Positions 1 through 9,535 of a DNA stretch of 64,000 nt are shown one piece after another. Position 1 is the stretch's first letter. Each line of letters opens with the position of its first letter. Origin of the DNA: Buttiauxella sp. A111 (GTDB lineage: Bacteria > Pseudomonadota > Gammaproteobacteria > Enterobacterales > Enterobacteriaceae); assembly GCF_014189855.1 (NCBI RefSeq), contig NZ_BJFN01000008.1, forward strand, positions 62,001 through 126,000, given 5' to 3'. Under the pieces are notes generated by a model, which was not told the origin of the DNA, ran no database searches, and saw only the letters and a program-made list of their open reading frames with translations. The position numbers and the translations under genes were made by a program.

Positions 1-84
1 GTTTCTTTGATCTTCTGCGGCTATTTACCCCGTGGCCTGTAGTAAAATTACGCAAATTTTGTCTTTGACTTAGAGGTTATCGCA

Positions 85-1632
85 ATGTCAGTTACTAAAA
101 AACCTATGGTTCTGGTGATTCTGGATGGCTATGGTCACCGTGAAGAGCAGCAGGATAACGCTATTCTGAATGCTAAAACCCCGGTTATGGATAACCTGTG
201 GGCACAGCGTCCACATACCTTGATTAACGCTTCTGGTATGGAAGTCGGTTTGCCAGACGGCCAAATGGGTAACTCCGAAGTGGGTCACGTAAACCTTGGC
301 GCTGGCCGCATTGTTTACCAGGATCTGACTCGTCTGGACGTGGAAATTAAAGAACGTACTTTCTTCTCCAACCCAACGCTTACCGCTGCAGTAGACAAAG
401 CTGTTGCCGCAGGTAAAGCAGTACACATCATGGGTCTGGCATCAGCTGGCGGCGTTCACAGCCACGAAGAACACATCCTGGCAATGATTGAACTGGCTGC
501 TGAGCGCGGTGCTGAAGCAATCTACCTGCACGCTTTCCTGGATGGTCGTGATACTCCACCTCGCAGTGCAGAGTCCTCACTAAAGAAATTTGCTGATAAA
601 TTTGCATCCCTCGGTAAAGGTCGTGTTGCCTCGCTGATTGGCCGTTACTACGCAATGGACCGCGATAATCGCTGGGACCGCGTTGAACTGGCTTATGACC
701 TGCTGACTCAAGCAAAAGGCGAATTCCAGGCAGAAACTGCCATTGCAGGTCTGGAAGCAGCATACGCTCGTGATGAAAACGACGAATTTGTTAAACCAAC
801 CGTGATCCGCGCAGAAGGCGAAGCTGAAGCAGTCATGAACGACGGCGATGCGCTGATTTTCATGAACTTCCGCGCAGACCGTGCACGTCAAATTACCCGT
901 ACATTTGTTAACGCTGACTTCGACGGGTTTGCTCGTAAGAAAGTAGTTAACTTCGGTGATTTCGTGATGCTGACTGAATACGCAGCAGACATCAAAGCCG
1001 CATGTGCCTACCCACCAGCATCACTGACCAATACATTTGGTGAGTGGATGGCGAAGCACAATAAAACTCAGTTGCGTATCTCCGAAACTGAAAAATATGC
1101 ACACGTTACTTTCTTCTACAACGGTGGCGTTGAAGAGCCGTTTGCTGGCGAAGACCGTATTCTGATCAACTCCCCGAAAGTTGCCACCTACGATCTGCAA
1201 CCAGAAATGAGTTCTGTAGAACTGACCGAAAAACTGCTGGCAGCAATCAACAGCGGCAAATACGACACCATCATTTGTAACTATCCAAATGGTGACATGG
1301 TTGGGCATACCGGTGTTTACGAAGCGGCTGTGGCAGCAATCGAAGCGCTTGATAACTGTATTGCTCAGGTTGTTTCTGCCGTTGAAAGCGTGGGTGGGCA
1401 GTTGCTCATTACCGCTGACCACGGTAACGCAGAGCAGATGGCTGATCCGGCAACAGGTCAGGCTCATACTGCGCACACCAGCCTGCCAGTTCCGTTGATT
1501 TATGTGGGTTCCCGCAGCGTGAAAGCAGTAGAAGGCGGCAAGCTTTCTGACATCGCTCCGACTATGTTGAACCTGATGGGTATGGAGATCCCGCAAGAGA
1601 TGACTGGCAAGCCGCTGTTCATCGTGGAATAA
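85..1632 (+). CDS. gpmI: 2,3-bisphosphoglycerate-independent phosphoglycerate mutase
   Basis: Converts 3-phosphoglycerate to 2-phosphoglycerate in cytosolic glycolysis and gluconeogenesis through a phosphoserine intermediate with two Mn ions. The 515-residue protein has the family length. The N-terminal metal motif LVILDGYG (about residues 10-17), the nucleophile-serine motif GNSEVGH (about 62-68) and the C-terminal metal motif DHGNAEQM (about 446-453) are all visible. The ATG is preceded by AGAGG at good spacing. It is followed after 9 bp by envC and then yibQ on the same strand, the same order as in E. coli, so the three are probably co-transcribed. Nothing is truncated. Confidence 0.97.
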   Translation: MSVTKKPMVLVILDGYGHREEQQDNAILNAKTPVMDNLWAQRPHTLINASGMEVGLPDGQMGNSEVGHVNLGAGRIVYQDLTRLDVEIKERTFFSNPTLTAAVDKAVAAGKAVHIMGLASAGGVHSHEEHILAMIELAAERGAEAIYLHAFLDGRDTPPRSAESSLKKFADKFASLGKGRVASLIGRYYAMDRDNRWDRVELAYDLLTQAKGEFQAETAIAGLEAAYARDENDEFVKPTVIRAEGEAEAVMNDGDALIFMNFRADRARQITRTFVNADFDGFARKKVVNFGDFVMLTEYAADIKAACAYPPASLTNTFGEWMAKHNKTQLRISETEKYAHVTFFYNGGVEEPFAGEDRILINSPKVATYDLQPEMSSVELTEKLLAAINSGKYDTIICNYPNGDMVGHTGVYEAAVAAIEALDNCIAQVVSAVESVGGQLLITADHGNAEQMADPATGQAHTAHTSLPVPLIYVGSRSVKAVEGGKLSDIAPTMLNLMGMEIPQEMTGKPLFIVE

Positions 1633-1641
1633 TCCCTCCCC

Positions 1642-2925
1642 ATGAGGGGAAAGGCGATTTATTCAATAACATGGGCCGTGAAATCGAAAATGTTTTCAGT
1701 CAGGCCTATTTTATACGCCAGCGTTCTAAGCGCTGGCGTATTGTTATGCCCTTTTACCAGTCACGCCGACGATCGCGACCAGTTGAAATCTATCCAGCAG
1801 GATATTGCGACTAAAGAACGCGCGGTACGTCAGCAACAGCAACAACGCTCAACATTACTTGCCCAACTTCAGGCACAAGAAAAAGCGATTGCCGAAGCCA
1901 GCCGCAAGCTGCGCGACACGCAAAATACGCTTGCCGATCTCAATCGCCAAATTGCCACCATGAATGCTTCCCTCGCGAAACTGCAAAAACAGCAGGCATC
2001 GCAGGAACGTAATCTGGCCGCTCAACTCGATGCTTCATTCCGCCAGGGCCAACATACTGGTATTCAGCTGATTTTAAGCGGTGAAGAAAGCCAGCGTGGG
2101 CAACGCTTACAGGCTTACTTCGGCTACCTGAACGCCGCACGGCAAGAAACCATTGAACAGCTTAGGCAAACTAAAGCAGAAGCGGCGGAGCAAAAAGCGA
2201 ACCTGGAATCGAAGCAAACCGAGCAACAGACGTTGCTCTACGAACAACAAGCTCAACAAGCTAAGCTTGAAAGTGCGCGTAACGAGCGTAAAAAAACACT
2301 CTCTACTCTCGAATCCTCTTTGCAGCAAGATCAGCAAAAGCTGAGTGAAATGCGCCAGAACGAATCGCGTCTGCGTGATCAGCTCGCCCGCGCAGAAGCC
2401 GCAGCTCGAGCGCGTGCCGAGAAAGAAGCACGTGAAGCTGAACAGGTTCGAAACCGTCAAAAAGAAGCGACCAGCAAAGGTAGTACCTACAAACCCACAG
2501 AGAACGAACGTTCGCTGATGTCACGCACCGGCGGTCTCGGGTCACCTCGTGGGCAAGCATTCTGGCCAGTTCGTGGCTCAATCTTGCATCGCTATGGCGA
2601 ACAGCTTCAGGGTGAGCTACGTTGGAAAGGGATTGTTATCGCCTCAGGTGAAGGTACTGAAGTTAAAGCCATTGCTGATGGACGCGTGATCCTTGCTGAT
2701 TGGCTACAGGGTTATGGCCTGGTCGTTGTCGTTGAGCACGGTAAAGGCGATATGAGTTTGTACGGTTATAACCAGAGCGCACTGGTTAATGTTGGAACAC
2801 AAGTTCGCGCCGGCCAGGCTATTGCTCTGGTAGGCAACAGTGGCGGTCAGGGCCGCCCGTCACTTTATTTCGAAATTCGTCGCCAGGGCCAGGCCGTCAA
2901 TCCACAACCGTGGTTGGGAAGATAA
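1642..2925 (+). CDS. envC: Murein hydrolase activator EnvC
   Basis: Periplasmic divisome protein that activates the amidases AmiA and AmiB at the septum under FtsEX control. A signal peptide runs through the VLSAGVLLC segment to an SHA cleavage site. It is followed by a long Gln/Glu/Lys-rich coiled coil (about residues 45-280) and a C-terminal LytM/M23 domain (about 310-427, including GYGLVVVVEHGKGDMSLYGY). The LytM domain of this family is catalytically degenerate and regulatory. The start is uncertain. ATG 1642 gives 427 residues but has little upstream Shine-Dalgarno sequence. The codon matching the 419-residue E. coli start as I recall it is ATA at 1666, and ATG 1690 would still leave a complete signal peptide. 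Confidence 0.93.
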   Translation: MRGKAIYSITWAVKSKMFSVRPILYASVLSAGVLLCPFTSHADDRDQLKSIQQDIATKERAVRQQQQQRSTLLAQLQAQEKAIAEASRKLRDTQNTLADLNRQIATMNASLAKLQKQQASQERNLAAQLDASFRQGQHTGIQLILSGEESQRGQRLQAYFGYLNAARQETIEQLRQTKAEAAEQKANLESKQTEQQTLLYEQQAQQAKLESARNERKKTLSTLESSLQQDQQKLSEMRQNESRLRDQLARAEAAARARAEKEAREAEQVRNRQKEATSKGSTYKPTENERSLMSRTGGLGSPRGQAFWPVRGSILHRYGEQLQGELRWKGIVIASGEGTEVKAIADGRVILADWLQGYGLVVVVEHGKGDMSLYGYNQSALVNVGTQVRAGQAIALVGNSGGQGRPSLYFEIRRQGQAVNPQPWLGR

Positions 2926-2928
2926 GTT

Positions 2929-3885
2929 TTGCTTCAAATCCGTCGTGTGTTTTTCTCTCTCGTCAGCACACTAATGCTGACAACCCCCGTTTACGCCGGA
3001 AAACTGGCAATTGTGATAGATGATTTCGGTTATCGCCCCGCACAAGAAAATCAAGTTATCGCACTGCCTTCTAACATTTCTGTTGCCGTTCTGCCCAATG
3101 CTCCTCACGCCCGCGAAATGGCCACCAAGGCGCATAATGCCGGGCACGAAGTGCTGATTCACTTGCCAATGGCTCCCCTGAGCAAACAGCCTTTGGAAAA
3201 AGACACCCTGCGCCCGGATATGAGCAGCGGTGAGATCGAAAGAATCATCCGTGACGCGGTCAATAAAGTGCCCTTCGCAGTGGGTTTAAACAACCACATG
3301 GGTAGCGCCATGACCTCCAGCCTGTTCGGCATGCAGAAAGTGATGCAGTCACTTGGGCAATACAATCTTTATTTTCTCGACAGTATGACGATAGGTAATA
3401 GCCAGTCGATGCGGGCTGCTGCAGGTACTAATGTCAAAGTTATCAAGCGCAAAGTTTTCCTGGACGATACACAAAACGAAGCCGATATTCGCTTCCAGTT
3501 TAATCGGGCAGTAGAGTTAGCTCGCCGAAATGGTTCCGCGATTGCCATAGGCCATCCGCATCCGTCGACCGTACGCGTGCTGCAACAAATGGTCTACAAC
3601 CTGCCTTCGGATATTACGTTGGTGCGCCCAAGCAGCTTGCTCAACGAACCTCAGATTGATACTTCCAGGCCAAATAATACGCGCCCTGTACAGCCTGTTA
3701 AACCGACTGAACAACCCAGAAATCCTTTCAGTGGCGTGAAACTTTGCAAGCCGAAGAAACCGCTGGAACCGGTGTATGCCACTACATACTTTACTGTTCT
3801 GAGCGACAGTATCAGTCAAAGCACGCTGGTGAAATATATGCAGTATCAATGGCAGGGATGGGACACAAGCAAACCTCAGTCCTGA
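2929..3885 (+). CDS. yibQ: Divergent polysaccharide deacetylase family protein YibQ
   Basis: Predicted exported protein of the divergent polysaccharide deacetylase family; its substrate is not established. An N-terminal signal peptide (about residues 1-23, ending VYAG) precedes KLAIVIDDFGYRP, the first acidic motif of the fold. Later motifs are LPMAPLSKQPLE, NNHMGS and AIGHPHP, as in E. coli YibQ. The start is TTG, three bases after the envC stop, and the reading MLQIRR matches the E. coli N-terminus. The tight spacing implies translation coupled to envC. The last 10 bases overlap the convergent glycosyltransferase gene. Confidence 0.9.
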   Translation: MLQIRRVFFSLVSTLMLTTPVYAGKLAIVIDDFGYRPAQENQVIALPSNISVAVLPNAPHAREMATKAHNAGHEVLIHLPMAPLSKQPLEKDTLRPDMSSGEIERIIRDAVNKVPFAVGLNNHMGSAMTSSLFGMQKVMQSLGQYNLYFLDSMTIGNSQSMRAAAGTNVKVIKRKVFLDDTQNEADIRFQFNRAVELARRNGSAIAIGHPHPSTVRVLQQMVYNLPSDITLVRPSSLLNEPQIDTSRPNNTRPVQPVKPTEQPRNPFSGVKLCKPKKPLEPVYATTYFTVLSDSISQSTLVKYMQYQWQGWDTSKPQS

Positions 3886-4694
3886 CGCGATACACGCGCA
3901 GAGGAAGTCGTGGCTGAACTTTCTTTGCGCGCGTTCTTGTGTTCCTGCCCTTTTTTATACCAGGCTTTAAAATATTTCAGGAAACTATAGAGGGTGGCAT
4001 AAATACCCGTAACGACTCCTACTCGTCCGGTTCGCCATGCGCCGCTAAATAAATACCATTTAAAAAACGCCCCTATAGCGCTAAATATTCCTCTGGTAAG
4101 TGAAGGAGTGATATCTTTGTTGACAACAAGTCTTGTGGTGTAACTATTTAATTTATTAAAAACTTCATGAAGATTATAAAAAGTATCATGACGAACAAAA
4201 CCGGGTATTACTGATGAGTGAGAATACCCGGTAACCTGATCGTCCACAGGGCGATCGTTAAATTTTGCTTGCTGGCGATTAAACAGTCGGACGGGAAAAT
4301 CAGGTGAGGAAACAGGATAAATTGTTCTGACTTGTTCACCCAACACGAACCAGTAGCGCGAAATTCGCCATGACTGCCCTGCCTCTGGGCTTTCGCCGGA
4401 TTTCAATGCCAACAGATAACTCACCGTCTTATCATCAAGTATCTCATCGCTATCCATGCAGAATACCCAATCGTGGCTGGCAAGAGTGATGGCATAATTC
4501 ATTTGCTGACCATGTGTCTGGAATTTATTGTAGACAGGTTCAATACCAAACCGACGAGATATATTAATCGTTTCATCAGTACTTCCGGAGTCTGCAATAA
4601 TAATCTCATCGGCAATTTTCATTAATGGCGTCAATACATCACTCAGCAAACGAGATGAATTAAAGGTCAGGAGACAAACAGTTAATTTAAACAT
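3876..4694 (-). CDS. Family 2 glycosyltransferase, WaaE-like
   Basis: Predicted cytosolic GT-A glycosyltransferase, probably acting on LPS core or another surface glycan; donor and acceptor cannot be read from sequence. The N-terminus (FKLTVCLLTFNSS) and EIIIADSGSTDET are the nucleotide-binding segment, and CMDSDEIL carries the DxD-type metal motif. The layout resembles the waaE product encoded at 22670, so this looks like a distant WaaE/KdtX-family paralogue. The C-terminal 25 residues are Lys/Ser/Arg-rich. ATG 4694 is chosen because the conserved domain begins there. A longer frame reaches 4742 but adds only a non-conserved hydrophobic stretch. The upstream DNA is very AT-rich. The 3' end overlaps yibQ by 10 bp. 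In E. coli the glycosyltransferase waaH (yibD) occupies this position. Confidence 0.8.
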   Translation of the reverse strand: MFKLTVCLLTFNSSRLLSDVLTPLMKIADEIIIADSGSTDETINISRRFGIEPVYNKFQTHGQQMNYAITLASHDWVFCMDSDEILDDKTVSYLLALKSGESPEAGQSWRISRYWFVLGEQVRTIYPVSSPDFPVRLFNRQQAKFNDRPVDDQVTGYSHSSVIPGFVRHDTFYNLHEVFNKLNSYTTRLVVNKDITPSLTRGIFSAIGAFFKWYLFSGAWRTGRVGVVTGIYATLYSFLKYFKAWYKKGQEHKNARKESSATTSSARVSRQD

Positions 4695-4823
4695 GGCCAC
4701 ACATCGAAAAAAAGAAAAACTATATAATGAAAAAACCACCAACTTTAAAATAAATGATGTCCGGTTTCATATTATATATAATCATAAAACTGGAAGCAGC
4801 ACCGCATGAACAGCTAAAAGCAT

Positions 4824-4852
4824 TAGTTATCGCACTTATCAGCCTTTATAAT
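4824..4852 (+). promoter_or_regulatory. Candidate sigma-70 promoter of the 4888 glycosyltransferase gene
   Basis: A perfect TATAAT at 4847-4852 stands 35 bp before the ATG. A weak -35 (TAGTTA, 4824-4829) lies 17 bp upstream. The site sits in the divergent AT-rich gap between the two glycosyltransferase genes. Predicted from sequence only. Confidence 0.45.
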
Positions 4853-4887
4853 GCGAGCTGATTATTGCTACAAAGGCCTGGGCTTCA

Positions 4888-6120
4888 ATGACGCAACAAC
4901 GGCGTAAAATTCTCCTGCTGGATAACGGTAAAGAGTGGGGTGGCGGTACCAACAGCATGTTGGAACTGCTCAAACGTATTGACCGTCAGCGGTTTGATAT
5001 CACGTGCTGCTTTTACTACAACTACGCACGCGGAGAAGGTGAAACCATTGAGAAGGTGCTGAATAGCATTGATATCCCTGTTATTTTCATCCCGCAGCGC
5101 AAACAGCCGGGTTGGGCAAAAGTCAGCAAAGAAGTGGCACGCGCATTTTTGTTTTTCAGCAAGGCTGGGCGCAAAAAAGTGACCGCGTATATTGATGCTC
5201 AATGGCGAATCCAGCCGAACGCAAAACGTATTCGCGAGATAATCCAGCGCGATAATTACGAAATTCTGTACATGAATAACCAACCTGGATCCAATTTGGA
5301 AGGTTATCTGGCGGCAGAGCCACTTGATGTTGCTGTCGTTCAACACTGCCGTATCGAGCCGGTGATGAGCCAGTCGATTTCCAGAATAGTGAACCGTGTC
5401 GGCGATGCCGTTATTGCAGTCTCCCATGGTGTAGAGCGGGTATTGCTCAATCATGGCGTGAAGAAATCACTCTGTGTTACGGTTCCTAACGCCATTGACA
5501 TACACCAACCTCTGCCCTCCGGTGTGGCGATACGCCGGTCGTTAGACATTGAAGACGGCACATTTTTGTTTGGCAGTATTGGGTCATTGATTCCGCGAAA
5601 ATCCTGCCATCATACACTCGAAGCCTTGCATCGTTTTCAACTGCAGCACCCCGAAGCAAAATGGAAGTTTGTCCTGGTTGGAGAAGGCGCAGATCGCGAA
5701 AAATTAAAGCGCCAGGCAGCTGATTACGGATTTGCCGATCGCGTGATTTTTACTGGCTTTCGTAATAACCCACTGGATTATTTGGCCGCGTTTGATGCCT
5801 TCATACTTGCTTCTAAAAGTGAGGGATTGCCGCGAGTTGTCCTCGAATCCATGTTGCTCAAAACTGTAGTTATCGGTTCAAATGTGACAGGTACTGCTGA
5901 GTTAATCGACTCAGGCCGCACCGGTCTGCTCTACCCATATGGTGATACCGTTAAACTCGCTTCGCAACTTCAGCAAGTGTGGCAAGATAGCGAATTACGT
6001 GATGCTTTAATTGAGCAAGCTTACGTGCGCGTGATTGATAATTATGCGATCGAGCACTATGTTGCCGGTGTCGAAGCCGTTCTTGGCGCAGCAAAACCAA
6101 CCCGGAATGAAAATGTTTAA
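4888..6120 (+). CDS. Family 4 glycosyltransferase
   Basis: Retaining GT-B glycosyltransferase (GT4), predicted to be cytosolic and involved in surface polysaccharide or LPS core assembly. The N-terminal domain starts with ILLLDNGKEWGGGTNSM, the glycine-rich loop of the family. The C-terminal domain has FGSIGSLIPRKS, FVLVGEGADREKL, and the donor-site EX7E-type motif around SEGLPRVVLESML (about residues 311-323). At 410 residues it is full length. AAGG at 4873-4876 serves as ribosome site. The next gene overlaps its end by 14 bp, so both probably form one operon ending at the terminator at 7041. I do not recognise a named orthologue, and the sugar is unknown. Confidence 0.85.
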   Translation: MTQQRRKILLLDNGKEWGGGTNSMLELLKRIDRQRFDITCCFYYNYARGEGETIEKVLNSIDIPVIFIPQRKQPGWAKVSKEVARAFLFFSKAGRKKVTAYIDAQWRIQPNAKRIREIIQRDNYEILYMNNQPGSNLEGYLAAEPLDVAVVQHCRIEPVMSQSISRIVNRVGDAVIAVSHGVERVLLNHGVKKSLCVTVPNAIDIHQPLPSGVAIRRSLDIEDGTFLFGSIGSLIPRKSCHHTLEALHRFQLQHPEAKWKFVLVGEGADREKLKRQAADYGFADRVIFTGFRNNPLDYLAAFDAFILASKSEGLPRVVLESMLLKTVVIGSNVTGTAELIDSGRTGLLYPYGDTVKLASQLQQVWQDSELRDALIEQAYVRVIDNYAIEHYVAGVEAVLGAAKPTRNENV

Positions 6121-7033
6121 ATTTCTGAATGCAAAATATCGCCATATTACGGCGCGACATAACATCCCTTATCAGGAGCCAGCAGTTGGAAGTGCAGCTG
6201 TGCCGGTAACGTCAATTGTTATTCCTTGCGCTGGCGCGGATTACATCGAAGAAGGTTTGCTTTCAGCAACGTTCGCGGCACGTTTCGCTCCTGATGTTGA
6301 GGAGATCGTAATTGTTTCCGATCGCCCTGCTATAGAGTTTGGCGAACTGCCACCTAAAACCCGAGTCGTGACGCTTGAGCTCACACAGCGTGAAGAAGGC
6401 TATCGTTACAAGCAAATTTATCTAAGTCGCTTAATCAAGCTGAATGCGCCTTTGCAAGCTCGTACCGACGGCATTTTGATGATCGACTCCGATCTCAACT
6501 TGCTGCAAATGCCACGTTTTAAAATCGAAGAACATCATATTTATTCCAGTTTCCGTCAGGGGAAAATGATCGCCAAACTGGATAAAGCGCCGGCCGAAAA
6601 AGTGCCTGCGTATTACAAAGATACCGTTCGTCCATACATTGTCGATCACGTTAACGGGGCTTTCCTGGCCGCATCACGAAAAACCTGGCGTCGAATCTGC
6701 CCGTTATGGCTCACGTTATTCCAGGACACATGGGAGCTGATGGACGATAGCCAACCGCCAACAGACCAGCTACCTTTGGCTGCATTACTGGATATGCTTG
6801 ATATCAAAACGGTGAATTTGGGTGACTGGATGAACTGGCCGGTATCCAAGAAAATTGGGGGCGTAGCCTCAGTTATCCCAAAACCGGTTGTTGGTGCACA
6901 TGGCGGCTTCCCGCTTTCTGAATGGCAAAAATATCTTGTCTCGCCGGAGAGCGAATTGCTGTTTAAAGGACAAGATTACACCCGTAAAGTGCGTTACCTG
7001 ACGGATGCTGAAAAGCTTACTGCAAGCGAGTAA
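6107..7033 (+). CDS. Putative GT-A-like glycosyltransferase, function unknown
   Basis: I do not recognise a named family member. The 308-residue product has a soluble alpha/beta N-terminus (TSIVIPCAGADYIEEGLLSA) and GILMIDSDLNLL, an Asp-Ser-Asp motif resembling the metal site of GT-A glycosyltransferases. DHVNGAFLAASRK and PPTDQLPLAALLDML follow, and no membrane segment is evident. ATG 6107 is chosen: it overlaps the upstream glycosyltransferase stop by 14 bp and fits translational coupling. ATG 6113 is an alternative, and a longer frame from 6035 adds a sequence lying fully inside the previous gene. Position and motif suggest a partner for the preceding GT4 enzyme. This is inference. Confidence 0.65.
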   Translation: MKMFKFLNAKYRHITARHNIPYQEPAVGSAAVPVTSIVIPCAGADYIEEGLLSATFAARFAPDVEEIVIVSDRPAIEFGELPPKTRVVTLELTQREEGYRYKQIYLSRLIKLNAPLQARTDGILMIDSDLNLLQMPRFKIEEHHIYSSFRQGKMIAKLDKAPAEKVPAYYKDTVRPYIVDHVNGAFLAASRKTWRRICPLWLTLFQDTWELMDDSQPPTDQLPLAALLDMLDIKTVNLGDWMNWPVSKKIGGVASVIPKPVVGAHGGFPLSEWQKYLVSPESELLFKGQDYTRKVRYLTDAEKLTASE

Positions 7034-7040
7034 AGATGTT

Positions 7041-7067
7041 AAAAAGGCCGGTTTCCCGGCCTTTTTT
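7041..7067. terminator. Bidirectional intrinsic terminator between the glycosyltransferase pair and tdh
   Basis: Stem GGCCGG (7046-7051) and CCGGCC (7056-7061) with a TTTC loop. It is flanked by A5 on the left and T6 on the right, so it can stop transcription from both converging operons. Confidence 0.85.
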
Positions 7068-7083
7068 AATCGTCACGGCGTGA

Positions 7084-8109
7084 TTAATCCCAGCTAAGAA
7101 TCACTTTACCTGACTGCCCGGAACGCATTGCATCAAACCCTTTCTGGAAATCATCGATACCAAAACGGTGAGTGATAATTGGTGATAGATCCAGACCAGA
7201 CTGAATCAATGCCGCCATTTTGTACCAGGTTTCGAACATCTCACGTCCGTAAATCCCTTTGATGAACAGGCCCTTGAAGATAACTTTCGTCCAATCAATA
7301 GACATATCTGATGGCGGGATCCCCAGCATCGCAATACGGCCACCGTGGTTCATAGTATCGAGCATGGTACGGAATGCTGGTGGTGCACCTGACATTTCCA
7401 GTCCCACATCAAAGCCTTCAGTCATACCCAACTCTTTCATCACATCTGTCAGGTTTTCTTTGCTGACGTTTACCGCACGGGTGATACCCATTTCACGCGC
7501 AAGTTCAAGACGATACTCGTTCACATCAGTAATGACGACGTTACGTGCACCCACGTGCTTAGCTACGGCCGCAGCCATAATGCCAATCGGGCCTGCACCA
7601 GATACCAGTACATCTTCGCCGACCAAATCGAATGACAGCGCAGTGTGAACAGCGTTGCCAAACGGGTCAAAGATAGAAGCTAAATCGTCGGAGATGTTGT
7701 CAGGTATTTTGAAAGCATTAAAAGCAGGCAGGACCAAATATTCTGCAAAACAGCCAGGACGGTTCACTCCAACGCCTGTCGTATTGCGACACAGGTGAGT
7801 ACGGCCCGCGCGGCAGTTACGGCAGTGGCCACAGGTAATATGGCCTTCGCCGGAAACACGATCGCCGATTTTAAACCCTTTCACTTCCTGGCCGATTCCG
7901 ACCACTTCACCTACATACTCATGGCCAACAACCATCGGAACCGGAATGGTCTTCTGGGACCATTCATCCCAGTTATAGATATGCACATCGGTGCCGCAAA
8001 TCGCGGTTTTACGGATTTTGATCAGCAGATCGTTATGACCCATTTCTGGCTTGGGCGCATCCGTCATCCAGATGCCTTCTTCTGCTTTCAGTTTCGCTAA
8101 TGCTTTCAT
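7084..8109 (-). CDS. tdh: L-threonine 3-dehydrogenase
   Basis: NAD-dependent, Zn-requiring oxidation of L-threonine to 2-amino-3-oxobutyrate, which Kbl then cleaves with CoA. The 341-residue protein is of the medium-chain dehydrogenase fold. The catalytic Zn motif is at [17 protein letters not shown] (Cys38) and GHEYVGEVV. The structural Zn cysteine cluster is [15 protein letters not shown] (about residues 96-110). The Rossmann motif [11 protein letters not shown] (about 172-182) is intact. The start at 8109 follows the kbl stop by 10 bp with GGGAG as ribosome site. A longer upstream frame runs into kbl and is not conserved. In E. coli the kbl-tdh pair is controlled by Lrp. Confidence 0.97.
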   Translation of the reverse strand: MKALAKLKAEEGIWMTDAPKPEMGHNDLLIKIRKTAICGTDVHIYNWDEWSQKTIPVPMVVGHEYVGEVVGIGQEVKGFKIGDRVSGEGHITCGHCRNCRAGRTHLCRNTTGVGVNRPGCFAEYLVLPAFNAFKIPDNISDDLASIFDPFGNAVHTALSFDLVGEDVLVSGAGPIGIMAAAVAKHVGARNVVITDVNEYRLELAREMGITRAVNVSKENLTDVMKELGMTEGFDVGLEMSGAPPAFRTMLDTMNHGGRIAMLGIPPSDMSIDWTKVIFKGLFIKGIYGREMFETWYKMAALIQSGLDLSPIITHRFGIDDFQKGFDAMRSGQSGKVILSWD

Positions 8110-8119
8110 GACCGCTCCC

Positions 8120-9316
8120 TCAGGCGATAACGCCCAACTTTTTACCGATACACGTAAATGCGTCAACCGCACGTTCAATTTGCTCTGTGGTATGTGCCGC
8201 AGACATTTGAGTACGGATACGCGCCTGACCTTTTGGTACCACCGGGAAGAAGAACCCAGTGACATAAATGCCTTCTTTTTGCAGTTCACGAGCAAAGTTC
8301 TGCGCCACAACAGCTTCACCTAACATCACAGGAATGATGGCATGATCAGCACCGGCTAAAGTAAAACCAGCCGCGGTCATTTTCTCGCGGAACAAGCTTG
8401 CATTAGCCCACAGGCGATTACGCGTTTCAGCGCCCGTTTCCAGCATTTCCAACACCTTAATTGAGGCAGAAACAATAGCGGGAGCCAAAGAGTTGGAGAA
8501 AAGATATGGGCGAGAACGCTGACGCAACCACTCAATAACTTCTTTACGACCCGCGGTGTAACCACCGGAAGCGCCACCCAGTGCTTTACCCAACGTGCCG
8601 GTGATGATATCTACACGATCCATCACATCGCAGTATTCATGGGTACCGCGTCCGTTCTCACCCACGAAACCTACCGCGTGAGAATCATCAACCATGACCA
8701 GTGCGTCATATTGATCGGCCAGGTCGCAAACCCCATTCAGGTTGGCAATAACCCCATCCATAGAGAACACACCATCGGTGGCGATCATGATGTGGCGAGC
8801 ACCTGCCGCTCGCGCTTCTTTCAGGCGAGCTTCAAGTTCTTGCATGTCGTTGTTGGCATAACGATAACGCTGAGCCTTACACAGGCGCACACCATCAATA
8901 ATAGAAGCATGGTTCAACGCATCAGAAATAATCGCATCTTCTGGGCCGAGCAACGTTTCAAACAAACCACCGTTGGCGTCAAAGCATGAAGAGTAAAGAA
9001 TCGCATCTTCCATTCCCAGGAAACGAGCAAGTTTCCCTTCTAGCTCTTTATGGCTGTCTTGTGTGCCACAAATGAAACGAACAGAAGCCATCCCAAAACC
9101 ATGTTTCTCCATACCCTGCTTAGCGGCATCGATCAGTTGTGGGTGGTTAGCAAGCCCCAGGTAGTTATTGGCGCAGAAGTTAATAACATGGCTGCCGTCA
9201 GCAACAGTAATATCAGCCTGTTGGGCTGAAGTAATAATACGTTCTTCTTTGAACAACCCTTCCGCGCGTGCGGTTTCAAGTTGGGATGTTAACTGTTGGT
9301 AAAAATCTCCGCGCAT
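8120..9316 (-). CDS. kbl: 2-amino-3-ketobutyrate CoA ligase (glycine C-acetyltransferase)
   Basis: Pyridoxal-phosphate enzyme of the alpha-oxoamine synthase family. It cleaves 2-amino-3-oxobutyrate with CoA into glycine and acetyl-CoA. The 398-residue protein carries [18 protein letters not shown] (about residues 206-223), with the Asp and His that hold the cofactor, and the lysine motif [15 protein letters not shown] (about 239-253) that forms the Schiff base. GGAGA precedes the ATG. It is the first gene of the kbl-tdh operon and diverges from hldD across a 219-bp gap. Confidence 0.97.
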   Translation of the reverse strand: MRGDFYQQLTSQLETARAEGLFKEERIITSAQQADITVADGSHVINFCANNYLGLANHPQLIDAAKQGMEKHGFGMASVRFICGTQDSHKELEGKLARFLGMEDAILYSSCFDANGGLFETLLGPEDAIISDALNHASIIDGVRLCKAQRYRYANNDMQELEARLKEARAAGARHIMIATDGVFSMDGVIANLNGVCDLADQYDALVMVDDSHAVGFVGENGRGTHEYCDVMDRVDIITGTLGKALGGASGGYTAGRKEVIEWLRQRSRPYLFSNSLAPAIVSASIKVLEMLETGAETRNRLWANASLFREKMTAAGFTLAGADHAIIPVMLGEAVVAQNFARELQKEGIYVTGFFFPVVPKGQARIRTQMSAAHTTEQIERAVDAFTCIGKKLGVIA

Positions 9317-9360
9317 TGCGATTCTCCAGGCATGGCTAATTTCAGAACATATTACCCAAA

Positions 9361-9390
9361 CCTATACCAGGAGACGAGATGACGCTTCAA
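9361..9390 (-). promoter_or_regulatory. Candidate promoter of kbl-tdh
   Basis: On the minus strand TTGAAG (9385-9390) and TATAGG (9361-9366) are 18 bp apart and about 45 bp upstream of the kbl ATG. Prediction only. I did not identify an Lrp site. Confidence 0.35.
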
Positions 9391-9535
9391 TGAAATTGGA
9401 ATTTTCAGCATAAATCACGAGGTGCTTTCCAGAATCGGGTTATTAGGAAAGACAATTCGGGTGGTGGTATGATAGGAGTCATATACGCGTGAGGTATTGG
9501 GCCTCATTGCCCCCTAATTTTTTAAGGTTACGCTT

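Noticed and set aside
1021-1596. 191-codon frame antisense to gpmI
   Set aside because: Lies wholly inside gpmI with an improbable composition and no ribosome site; a codon-bias artefact.
3906-4870. Remnant of an insertion sequence near the AT-rich glycosyltransferase gene
   Set aside because: No terminal inverted repeats, transposase fragments or target duplications could be seen; low GC alone is not enough.
9440-9535. Heat-shock (sigma-32) promoter of hldD
   Set aside because: CCCCCTAAT resembles the -10, but no CTTGAA-like -35 at the required distance was found, so it was not listed as a feature.
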